Assembly: GCF_014839805.1 (NCBI RefSeq)
Contig: NC_051116.1
Span: 2,232,001 to 2,296,000, forward strand
DNA from: Manduca sexta
Taxonomy: Eukaryota; Arthropoda; Insecta; Lepidoptera; Sphingidae
Length of the DNA: 64,000 nt
Direction of reading: 5' to 3'
Under the pieces are notes generated by a model. It was not told the origin of the DNA and did not search any database. It saw only the letters and a list, made by a program, of their open reading frames with translations. Of this stretch, positions 47,408 to 57,766 are shown in pieces. Positions within the stretch are counted from its first letter, which is position 1. Each line of letters begins with the position of its first letter. The position numbers and the translations under genes are program-made.

Positions 47408-47620
47408 TTAACCTTCGGCTTGCTCAACAGGCTCGTAGGCGAGAGTCGTTGGCGGCTCGGAGTAGTCGAAAGGCTCGCGGGGTCTGATGAAAATGTCGTA
47501 AATCGGCTTCGAGAAGAAAATTCCCAGCCCAAGTGTGGTAAAAGTGATTTGGAAGGTTCGCGGGTACTTGAATATCCAACTCCGTTTGCCTAGAGGTTGG
47601 ACCCGACGACGATTTTCCAT
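47408..47620 (-). CDS. 70-aa single-pass membrane protein, first ORF of the unit
   Basis: The ORF starts MENRRRVQPLGKRSWIFKYP, a basic N-terminus, followed by one hydrophobic stretch (about residues 22-42, TFQITFTTLGLGIFFSKPIY). An acidic, proline-containing tail (RPREPFDYSEPPTTLAYEP) ends at EQAEG. A basic head, single helix and acidic tail suit a mitochondrial inner-membrane protein, but I do not recognise the family and assign no function. The ATG is 7 nt inside an exon that starts after TTTTATTTGTTCCAG. The upstream exon ends at 47723 with donor GTAAGT, so a 96-nt intron separates a 5' UTR exon from this ORF. This is the only intron seen in the unit. The ORF is intact and its codon use looks ordinary. 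Confidence 0.8.
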   Translation of the reverse strand: MENRRRVQPLGKRSWIFKYPRTFQITFTTLGLGIFFSKPIYDIFIRPREPFDYSEPPTTLAYEPVEQAEG

Positions 47621-47626
47621 AATTCA

Positions 47627-47722
47627 CTGGAACAAATAAAACTTATTATAGAGTTACACAGTTGAGAAGTAATCGAAAAACCTTTCTGTTCCCCTTTGCC
47701 TCTAAAAACGTCTAATACTTAC
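47627..47722 (-). other. 5' UTR intron of the three-ORF transcript
   Basis: On the minus strand the donor ACT|GTAAGTATT is at 47723/47722 and the acceptor TTTATTTGTTCCAG|TG is at 47627/47626. The intron is 96 nt. Both sites are strong. The 5' UTR exon begins upstream of 47723, probably within about 100-150 bp. Confidence 0.7.
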
Positions 47723-47934
47723 AGTACCTTTAAATTCGGGAAGAAATGATTGGCAATACTTAACATTAACCGTGGCAAAGTAAAGAGAACAGAAAGCACT
47801 TTTTGATGTTGGCATGGCATTAACTTTCTAAATTCCAAATAATCGTAGATGTAGGTGCCTTAAAGGAACGTAATTCAGATTAAGATACGTATTTGGATTT
47901 AACAGCTTAGGCCATTGACTGATGACACGATTCC

Positions 47935-48175
47935 GCTCCTAACCGAATTTCGGCCATTGCGGCCAATCTCGACAAAGATCAGCCAGGAGCGCAGCAGATA
48001 TTATATTGCGCAATACACAGGCGCACTCTCCGTTCCTTCACTCTCATAGTCTGCTGAGACGGCAAGCCGACATGACCGGGGAGAGATCAGGCGCAGGACC
48101 AACGGCTTTATATTCTTTACGAGGCACGGGAATATCACACCGCCAACTTCCTGACTCTGAGCTGCGACTGAGTAA
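47935..48175. repeat. Interspersed repeat family H, inverted copy
   Basis: GAATTTCGGCCATTGCGGCC..., TTCCTTCACTCTCATAGTCTG, GCAAGCCGACATGACCGGGG and CTTCCTGACTCTGAGCTGCG are the reverse complement of 24180-24375. Confidence 0.65.
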
Positions 48176-48209
48176 TTTTTAAAATATAAACCCAGTCACA
48201 ATTATAATT

Positions 48210-48300
48210 GGCTTGAACCAGGATTCGAACCCAGGACCTCAGCGCGAAAGTCGTACTCTTATCATACACGCATTACAACTACGCCATCAAGGCAGTCAAA
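48210..48300 (-). mobile_element. SINE family B, head only
   Basis: The minus strand reads TGCCTTGATGGCGTAGTTGT AATG and GAGGTCCTGGGTTCGAATCC TGG. Only the tRNA-like portion is present. A family H copy adjoins it, so the two may be parts of one composite retroposon. Confidence 0.7.
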
Positions 48301-48591
48301 TGACAGATGACTAAAGACTGTGGTCATACCTCTATCCCGAGGGGAGGGCATTGTTATTACCGAGTTATATCCACTATCGTCATGATATCATGGTAATGAC
48401 TCACAGGGGCGAGCCAATTGTTATTTATACACGGCCCACCACAACCACGATCGACTAAATATACTTCCGACCTGTATCCAATCCAAGATATCCAATATCC
48501 AGGTTCACAATTACAACTATTAGTATGTGGACGGCCTCAGAGATGTGATATGACAGCCAAGACAATCGTCTCGGGCTCGATCCTCGGGTAG

Positions 48592-48840
48592 ATGTTTTTT
48601 TTTTATATTACACCGCAGTCTACCTCGGGGGAAACCCGCGAATGTGATACTGGAATTCCCCAGCTTAGCAGCTTAGCGACTACAGGGTCCTGGAGGAAAG
48701 TTGGGAAGAGACAGCTGGGAAGGAAGTGTGGGGGAAGTTCAAGGAAACCTCTTAGGATGAGAGGAGCGGAGAAAGCTAGGAACTGTTCGCGAGCCTTTAT
48801 AGCACTCGAGGTGAATTGGTATGAAATGCCTCGGGAACAG
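48592..48840 (-). repeat. Interspersed repeat family A copy, minus orientation
   Basis: It has a T-rich left end (TTTTTTTTTA), then GAAACCCGCGAATGTGATACTGG, GGAAACCTCTTAGGATGAGAGG and CGCGAGCCTTTATAG, the reverse complement of the family A body. Confidence 0.55.
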
Positions 48841-48867
48841 GGAGGGAGAGAGGGGGGGGGGGGGTGT

Positions 48868-49010
48868 TTTTAGGTTTTTCTGCTCAGTATCAGGCCCGAG
48901 TCGAGAAGTATGCCCGATAAATGGCAATAGGCTCACCCCTATTACGTGGGATTGAACATAGCTGACGAAACGTAGGAGATGAAGTTTCTGCCTATTCTTA
49001 AAACATACGG
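48868..49010 (+). mobile_element. SINE family B body fragment
   Basis: GGTTTTTCTGCTCAGTATCA GGCCCGAGTC, then GGCAATAGGCTCACCCCTAT and a decayed end. It sits directly behind a 12-G run (near 48854-48865) that joins it to the family A copy. Confidence 0.55.
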
Positions 49011-49019
49011 TCACTATTG

Positions 49020-50080
49020 TAATACAACATTATTGAATTTAATTAAAGTCTGGGACATACTAGATAATAGATACAAAATCCGAATTCGTGAAGGTTAACG
49101 GCCCTCAACTATATTTATAATGTTGAAGTGAAAGTGGTTTTTGAATATATTAACACATTTTTCGAAAGTTTATCAGTCATCAACTAGATAAAATAAAATA
49201 AATTACATGGTATAAAAATGCGATAATATACTTGATAATGCACAACACCCAAATATGGTATTCGAGTTATTTTTATTTATAAAAAATAAAAAAATAATAA
49301 CTTTTATAAAATATGTATATCATACAAAATTTTAAAACAGAAGAAATTATTGAAATCTACTAAAAAATCTACAAGTTACAATGCTCCATGCCCACTCCTG
49401 CACGTAGCAATATTTGAAATTTGAATTACTGCCTCATTTCTTATCGAATTTTAATATTGTTTTTACAGAAGAATTTCTGTTTTGAATTGCTGTTACTTAT
49501 TTAAAAATGTAAAATATCAAACATAGTCAAATACCCTATGGAGGGGAGAAGTCATTTGATAAAAAGCAATAAAGCTTGAACGATGAATACGTTATAGATT
49601 TCAAAATATACGTGAAAATTTTCACGAGGTCTGGGCTTTTTATGTTTATTCCTATGGCTTGTTAATTAAATATCTAACCATCAAATTTTAATACACGGCC
49701 CGATGAAAACTGCCGGCACATAATCCTCATCAGAAGCCATACATATCGTTAAAGCATCTAATTACTACCTTTTACTACGATTTTGTCCAGCTTGGCGTTA
49801 ATGATTTACCAACCCACTATTTTGACTGCCATTCTTAGCTGAAAATAGTTGCTACCTCGTGGTTTATCGTGTGCGACTCCTAATTTTGCAGTCTGTTCCC
49901 CCTATACTCTAATCAATTCCTTAGCTTGCCAAATTTATATCTAACTCTACAGATAATCTGGTGGTAGAGTCAATATTGACGGAATCTAAATATTGTATAA
50001 GATTTCACAGGTTCAAATAAATTATTTCATTTACCAGCATATACCTACTGCTGACAAAAGTTGCAAAACGTAATTTATAG
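49020..50080. other. AT-rich intergenic stretch, nothing recognised
   Basis: There are no open frames of note, no recognisable repeat family and no RNA gene. It is mostly A/T runs. Confidence 0.5.
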
Positions 50081-50329
50081 GGGGTAAATGAACATACAGT
50101 TCACCTGATGGTAAGTGATTACCACCGTCTTTGAACATATGCTATACCAGGGCGCATAGTGATGCTTTGACAGCCTTTTTGGTGGGAAATACGCTATTTT
50201 AAAGTTGCCAGGTCGTATTTGTCCGGGAATGCTGGCGGCAATATAGGCAGATACGTACTATAGTGGATTGCCAACCTCACTGGGTTGCTGGAGGTAGGAT
50301 ATACATATTTTATATTTACCCGGATAGCG

Positions 50330-50545
50330 ACCATCGTGCACAAGTTGTTAAAACCCGCCATATTGGCTCACGTAAATATGTCGCGTTCCGGGATCAGCCT
50401 GTGTATACCCGGTTCCAACAGGCCGAGATAATTGTGTCGACTGTCGAGCGGTAATCAATAATCATCTCTCGTCAATCGTCATTCTATTGGACCCTACTCC
50501 TCTTACCATTAGATGTATGGGGTCACTTTGCCCACATAAAAAATT
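50330..50545 (+). repeat. Interspersed repeat family C copy
   Basis: AAAACCCGCCATATTGGCTC ACGTAAATATGTCGCGTTCC GGGATCAGCCTGTGTATACC, then AACAGGCCGAGATAATTGTG TCGACTGTCGAGCGG. It agrees with the 21.4-kb and 25.5-kb copies and extends further upstream. Confidence 0.65.
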
Positions 50546-50829
50546 TAATGTATTTCGCAATCTCACTAGAAAAAGGACCTTCACTATCATGTTCTATCAA
50601 GGAGGGGTTCCAATGTTAATCAAGTATTCTGTTACCAGTTCACTTGTTGGGCCGGTCGGTGACTGGCGCGTACTTCCTCGGCTCCAAATCGTAACCCTCG
50701 CAGACCAGTGAGCGCGGCTTATGTTGCAGACAGCACTGGCGCATAGCTTCGAATACTCGGTTGCAACGCACCTCTTGGTAGCTATTCTCTGTGAAATATT
50801 GTAAAGGCATTACTGCACCGCTTTTTTTT

Positions 50830-50960
50830 ATCTTTGTTGAATGTCAAGACGAATATACTCGCCTGATGGTTAGTAATACGACCGCCCATAAACAGTAGCA
50901 ACATCGTACATAACTTTTTACAAAGTACTTCGTAGCACTCCATTGTACTCACCCTGAGAG
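50830..50960 (-). repeat. Interspersed repeat family D copy, diverged
   Basis: ATACTCGCCTGATGGTTAGT AATACGACCGCCCATAAACA GTAGCAACATCG ... CACTCCATTGTACTCACCC matches family D in reverse complement. It faces the plus-strand copy at 51050. Confidence 0.6.
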
Positions 50961-51049
50961 TTGAGAAGGTGTACTCAAGTAAAGTATGAAGAAGTCATAC
51001 TGGAGCCTAAATGACATAGATATTAGAAATCATTTTTATGTAATAAAAC

Positions 51050-51300
51050 TATTCTGCCGCTAAGCAGGAGTATGTGGTCACTGTTGTGTTTTAATTTGAA
51101 GGAAATTGTAGGCAGTGTAACTACTGGACATAATAAATACTTAACATCTCATGTCTCTGGATGGCGAGCGCAGTGGAATACCAAACAATACTTTGCAATT
51201 CATAGTGTTGGACGGCGTTTCTTCTGTTTATGGGCGATCGTGTAGCTTACCATCAGGCGAAGGGGAAGCTCGTCTCGTCATTCAGAGCAATATTTTTTTT
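51050..51300 (+). repeat. Interspersed repeat family D copy
   Basis: GTGGTCACTGTTGTGTTTTA ATTTGAAGGAAATTGTAGGC ... GATGGCGAGCGCAGTGGAAT ACCAAACAATAC ... TACCATCAGGCGAAGGGGAA GCTCGTCTCGTCATTCAGAG and a T-rich end. Confidence 0.7.
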
Positions 51301-52434
51301 TATGTTATTGAAACTTTTTTATTAAGAAACACAAGGAGTAACGCTGGGTATAACTTTAACACACTCTGCTTGCTCTGGTGCTATGGCATCATAAACTCAT
51401 CTGTCAATTTGACAGTTATGTCACAATCCAGAACCACGAGAATATAAACTTCAGAAATAATAATAATAATCATACATACATAACAATAATTATTAAGGCT
51501 TCTGAACGCACAGTGAGTCCCAAATGAATGGATATGCTGATAGGAAAACATTCCATGACTTTGTTATTCATGTATTTATGCGCATAAGCATTTATTTAAC
51601 GCCGGCTGTATCAGCAGATCGAGCGGGGTTCGATCCCGTTACGAAAACAATTGTTTGTTGATATGCAAATATTCTTTTTGATTTTAGTGTTGAGACATCA
51701 AAATTAGTCCGTAGGTTTATAAGAAACTTCTAGTATGTTAATGTCGTTCCGTTTATGTTGTTTCAATATATTTTCTTTATATATCTACCTACTTATTATA
51801 TTTCCTCTGAGACAGTTCGGTATTTTAATATCAAGCCACTGTAACACGTGATTTTGGGAACAAAAAAATACGCCAAAAATATATATGTTATAGTAAGTAA
51901 ACTGGTTATTTTAAATAATTACAGATACCCACCTGGTTCAATATTACATGCATACATTTAGATATAATACATTTACGTTAAACCAGTCAAGAATCCACTA
52001 ATACATTTATTAGATTATACTCCTTAGTGAATTAGATATATTTAAGTGTAAAATTCGAGTTATTCGACACGAAAAAACACATGAGTTGCCCGGATTTAAA
52101 TTACATCATTAAAAATGGGTTGTATCTCTGCCCATACATTTGCATATAAAGGCGTGATCGTAACGCAATCATCGACCTTCAAACTATTCGCATTTAATCA
52201 CAGCACAGCGGCGGGCGGTGGGCGAGGCCCGGTAATTGTACACGTATGGCTGTACGATTGATACGCACTTCGCTGGCCAGTCATAAATTAGCACTCGTAT
52301 TCACAAACAATACTATAAGGACGCACAGTGAACCCGAACGGATGGTCTTGGCAGTTTCATAGTTTTCTTTGGCTTTGTCCATATGTTTATGACAGCCAAC
52401 TAAAGAAAAGTTGTATCTGAATATTAACCAATCA

Positions 52435-52612
52435 GGGCCCTTATTCTGTATGACAGTGTAAACGCGTAACGCGGCCGTGTTATGTTATCTTCGAGAAATG
52501 TGCATGGAATGATATTCTGTAAGCCAAATTTCTATAGTCCTAAACATGATACGTTGTGTTACGTGCTTGTTACTCACTGTTAAAATAACGTGCGAGATAG
52601 AGAATAAGGCCC
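52435..52612. mobile_element. MITE with GGGCCCTTATTCT ends
   Basis: GGGCCCTTATTCTGTATGAC AGTG on the left and the inverted CACTG...AGAGAATAAGGCCCC on the right form terminal inverted repeats around about 130 bp of non-coding DNA rich in ACG motifs. No clear target duplication is seen. Confidence 0.6.
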
Positions 52613-53164
52613 CAGAGCGCCTAAGCTGTTACCGTAGCCTACACGGATATAACAAATCCGACACTGGATATAATTTGCTAAGTAATCATCATCATCATCA
52701 TCATCAGGCTTGCTGAACATGGGCGTCCCCCAAAAATTTCCAGAAGCGGCCATCCAGCGACCTCCTGCAACTTTTATTAGGTCATTTGTTCACATCGTGG
52801 GTGGAGGCCCGATACAGCGCTTGCCAGGTCTAATAGTTATTCAAATCCGTTCGTCGGTTTCTGAGCTTGGGCCCTTTTAAAAATCATCTACGTGAGCTCT
52901 CGCATGTATACTAAAGATAATAGGTAGGATTGTAGAATTTAGAAAGGATTCTGTGCTGTGTTGTCGAAATATAACCCCGAATTATACCCAACTTGAAACG
53001 ACAAGCCTTATACCATAAATGCAAATTCAACGTTAAGTATCTCATGTGTTTTGCATTGAGAATTTATCGGCTTGTGATCAAACTCATTAATAAATTCCAT
53101 AGTCGCTTTGAGACTGAATCAATAGCAGATTGCTGGGAGTGGTAAACTCTTATCTGTTATGCTA

Positions 53165-53390
53165 AGTTTAGACTAACCAAGTTCTTACAGCAATATTTCG
53201 TCACAACTTCCATATGTGTTTACACTGCAACAATATTTCAATAATTCTGTACACGTGCGACTTGATACAAATACTCAAAGTTAAAAATTTGCAGAAGAAA
53301 ACTTGTCGTGAATCGTTTATACGGAAAAATTGCTTGTAGAAGTCGACTTCGCAAGTTTTCTTGTTAACCTAAACCTCTTATTTTCGAGCA
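53165..53390. mobile_element. MITE-like repeat (same family as 1588-1770)
   Basis: AGTTTAGACTAACCAAGTTC on the left and GCAAGTTTTCTTGTTAACCT AAAC on the right are inverted repeats. GTAGAAGTCGACTTCGCAAG matches the 1.6-kb copy. Confidence 0.5.
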
Positions 53391-54950
53391 ATATACATTA
53401 ATCGTATACCCAAAATGGAATTCTAACTTGGCACATTAGCATTTATCAATTTAATTCAACATCAAATTTTAAGGAATGTCGTTTACCCGACTTATACGAA
53501 TACAAATTAGAATTTTATACAAACTTTGAAAACGGAATTCGACCAATTAAAAAATACTAAGAAGAATAAAATCTTGATACAGATAAGTAACAAATCTCAA
53601 ATATCCACTGCACATAATGACAAGGTATTTGGCAGACCGCCAAACAGAAGTCAAAACTCAAAAACAAGTCTATTATAATGCTTCGGAAACCATCATTGTT
53701 TTCAATTATGATATTTTCGTCCGCCATTGATATTGTCCCCTCACTTTATTAATAACAATCAATAAAGCACTGGTTCTATTAGTGTCATGCAATAAGTGGG
53801 CGGGGAACATCAATACAAACTGACCGTTGGGGCATGTGATGAATGTAGGCTACGTTTTGTGACTTTTATTGGTCGCACGTGGGTTGAAGGACCAAAAACT
53901 AGTTACCCTCTTTTCTACAGATTTATGGTACGCTATCGTATTCCACAAGATAGCGTCTCAATAGATTAGCACACGATACGCTTGGGCGTATTTCTTTTCT
54001 TATATTCCTAGAATCTTTTTAGCTCGCCCTCTTCAGAATCAAGATAGCTCCAGAGGTCTTAACAATAAAAATAAAACAAGTACCAGAATCCTGCAAAACG
54101 CCTCCCAGGTTATCTACAACCTTCACTATTGGTAATCGAACTGTGATTTTAAAACTGGGCTTTAGAAAAATCCTATATCTGAACCCTTAAAACCCTGTGT
54201 AGCTCTTTAATAAAACACGTTAACATTGTGCCTTTTACATATGTAGTAGAAGTGATTACCTAACGCCTGGCATGATCGATTACTCAACAAACAACTTTGT
54301 CGTGCCTAGCTTCTATTTTTACGCTAAACTAAAAATATATACTGTCCACGTAACATATAGCTACTTATAGTAGCGTGTAATGGTTTTGTGAGCAGCGTAT
54401 TTTAAGGTATTAAAATTGACAAGCTAATTTAAATCATTTGACGATTTTCTGAGAAAACCTTTGACCTAGATCTTGCAAATTAACCTTTTGGAACGATGGC
54501 TTTCCTAAATCGGAAAGTTGGCTAAGTTTTGAACAAAGGTATTGTAATGCAAATGTATGAAGTTCTGGTCCCTGCTAATGATTGTGGCGGCTGACTTATT
54601 AACGCCTTCGCAGAGGATCCAACCCGCCAACGCGACGAATCATTGTGTAGAAATGAAAGATATAATTCTTTAGAAAGTCGGGCTTCTTTATAAAAGATAT
54701 TGTGAGATCATAGCCTAAACATCTCAAATAAATTATTGTTACGTTAGCTTTTTTAACAATAATATTCTTTTAAAACCTTAGTAATAATTTTATTAGTAAT
54801 AATTTATTTAAATGTATCGGCCATAGGTTAGTTCGACACAGCTTTGCGTCACATTACCCCATTAATTACGCTAATCATTGCTTATTGCAACGCATGACAT
54901 ACCATGAATCATGATGCAGCGAAATAAAAAACTTCCATCAGCGATTTATA

Positions 54951-57766
54951 CATATATTTTATTAACAATATGATATAATCAGCATGCGCTCTTAATCTCA
55001 TTACAAAAAAAGGATATCTTTTATACAATAAGATACTAAAATCAAACAATTTTACGGTAAATAGTTATTAACAGAATAATGTTATACATAACATGGACAA
55101 TTCTAATTTACATAAAAAAAATGTTTAACTATATTACTCGGCTGTACGTGGATCGCTAAGATTTCTTGATCATAGATATTTTTTCTTTTTTTTATCACCG
55201 CAAATCCACAGCCAGTATTTTAAAACTTAAACTATGACAATTACATACTTTAATATACTTTTTTTACAGACTATAGTCTTAGATTCATTTATCTCTGAAG
55301 TTTATAAGATGCTTTGTTGGGCCATAACTATTTTGTTATTTTTTTTACCTCGTTCGATAGGCTAAGACAATTATAATTTCACTTCACATTTTATACTGTA
55401 TTGTCGTGTTCCTTGAATTAATAAAAAAAAAAACATCGAAATATGGTACACTTTCAGCTTGAATAACATTTTATTATAAACCTGTGGAGGCCTTTTTAAT
55501 ACATATCAAGACATTAATCAATCTATTTTTTTTAACACAATGGCACTCATCATAAAATCGTACTTTCGAACTTGTTACTTTCCATGTTCAGCAATTATAA
55601 TCGGTATTAAAATAACATAGATTCAGTTTGTAAGAACAAATAATATACATATATGTAATTTACATACTTTTTTTTCTGATAATCTACATTGTGCCACAGT
55701 AGTGACAATATCTTTTTTATTATTCACTACATTCTGTCACACCTAATATGGATAAAACATTTGTTCAAAAACTTTAACCAACACCAATGTTTCATTTTAA
55801 TATTTAAACATAACTTTCGCGAACATTTGTCAAATGTATATAAAATTATTTCATTTTGTTATCGCCAACATGGGTTTTTTATATTTTTCAGTAGGCATCT
55901 GCCCACTTTTTCTACAATTAATGTCCGCTTCGTTCTGCAAGCGTCGAACGCATTATTGATACTATAAAATATCTTTTATAGTAACTCATCAGAAAAGACA
56001 GTTAACGCGCGTTTTAATTTGGCAAGTCCACGCAACACGCGTCGAACGCATAATGTAAATGCGGCCTTAACAACGAATAGAATAAACAAAAATATATTAC
56101 AAAAATATGTTGATGTTTTTATTGTAATGTATTTAGTTTGCAATAAACATACTAATCTAAATTGTGTATTATTGCAAATGCAAATTAGCCTTATCAAGGA
56201 AAAATATAAGTCTAGATTTCAAGTGTCATTCTGAATAGAAATAAAATACTAACGTCCATTACGATACATAATTAAGCTAATTAAGGTCTTCACTGATCGA
56301 TGGTAAAGCGTTTCGGTTCTTCACGCGCGTTAGGACTGGTTTAGACAAGGGAACTAACAGCGATAACAAAATGAAACTCTACGCATCTTTGCATAAGGTA
56401 TAAATTAACACGCACTGGGCGTAAAGCAGCGCGCGGTTCGGCGCGGCAGATTGTTCAATTTATTAAATCCTTCAATCTAATATTCGATTACCATAACCGC
56501 AGGATGTTTACTGTATTTAAAAATAGCTCGCGAATTACTCGTGTTGTATAAACATATTTAATATCTTATTTGCACTATATTCTGCAATTAAACTAATGCA
56601 CGCATACATATTTTTTACATTTCATGTTCACTCATTATATAATTTGATAACAAACTATTATCACTACGAGTACGTATGTCACCGATTTACTGAAACTCGC
56701 AGGCGAATTTAAAAAGAAATTATCAAGATATCGAAAAAAGATGCATTATGGGATAATTTTCCTTTCACTCTGGAAAATATAATTGACAAGCGAGCTGAAA
56801 TTGTCTCCGTACGGAATTATAGAACAATGATCCTCCCGATCCCTAGCGAAATCTGTCGCAACGACTGCGGACGTAATCCGGTCAAAGCCGAAATTTTCAA
56901 AATTTACTGGGTTTTACGATCTCCGCTAACAATACTAGAAAACGAACCTACACGCCTGCCCCCTACAATGAATCATTCCACTTTAAAAATGCCATTTCAA
57001 ACGATAACATTAAAAAATGATAAGCAAAGTTTATCATAAAAAGCAGAATGTTTCAATGGGCTGTTGTGTACTTTATCTTAAGTGTTGAGGGCGTATGCGG
57101 CCGTACCGGATCTGTCGCATCATTATAAAACGTCGCATACTGTTAGTCATAGCCAAATACGTTGAGGTTTCATGAATCGTGTTACCAAACGATAATAGTC
57201 AATGCTTGTTAGTATTTACGCCCTTAAAACACAAATCTAATATTGGCATTAATTCTCATGAATAGTTTACATTTTTAATATAGTCAACAATTTCACACAT
57301 TTACAATGATTAAGAATTCTTACAACTGATAAGGTGCTAATAAAACAATGACCGCAGTCTTCGGATACCGTAAACAATGAAAAAACAAATGCTATGCAGC
57401 ATGTTCCCTACATACAGAGCAGTATAGACGATCAGTCCACGCATTTACATTATCTGCATTATCTACAATGTGAATTCATTATTACAATTTCAATGGTATT
57501 ATGTTGCCATGGACCGTGCAGTAAGCGTTTCATGATGGTGCTAATGGATCAGGGTTATATACTCTACATGTGCAGTTTCGATGTATGCTAGGCACATAGT
57601 GCACTTGGGTTATGCAAAACTAAGCTCTGTATGCATTCATTATTGCTGAAATTGATAAATCTCTGTACATAAAGGTGTGGCACCTTCAAACAATTGTCTT
57701 CAAATATGAAAACATACAGTTCATTTCATCAGCGCCGCTCATGTTGACAGCGCAGGTGCATATCGG
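54951..57766 (-). other. Probable long 3' UTR of Vps26
   Basis: This AT-rich stretch directly follows the Vps26 stop codon and has no recognisable gene. TTTATT hexamers (AATAAA on minus) occur near 54957 and 55467, so a 3' UTR of 2.3-2.8 kb is possible. The end is not determined by sequence alone. Confidence 0.35.

Larger units (their letters stand above)
51480..54950. other. Intergenic DNA with MITEs; no gene seen
   Basis: There are no supported exons. Items noted: a promoter-like CATATAAAGGCG near 52144; a MITE at 52435-52612; a (CAT)n run near 52686-52703 that opens a family E-like fragment; a MITE-like repeat at 53165-53390; and an ACGCTATC ... GATAGCGT inverted repeat near 53931-53957. 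Confidence 0.45.

Noticed and set aside
47237..47593. 118-aa plus-strand ORF
   Set aside because: It is the antisense shadow of the two small minus-strand ORFs, which have clear family features and natural starts.
56019..56234. 71-aa plus ORF in the region behind Vps26
   Set aside because: Lies in AT-rich probable 3' UTR, with no domain and a competing antisense frame.
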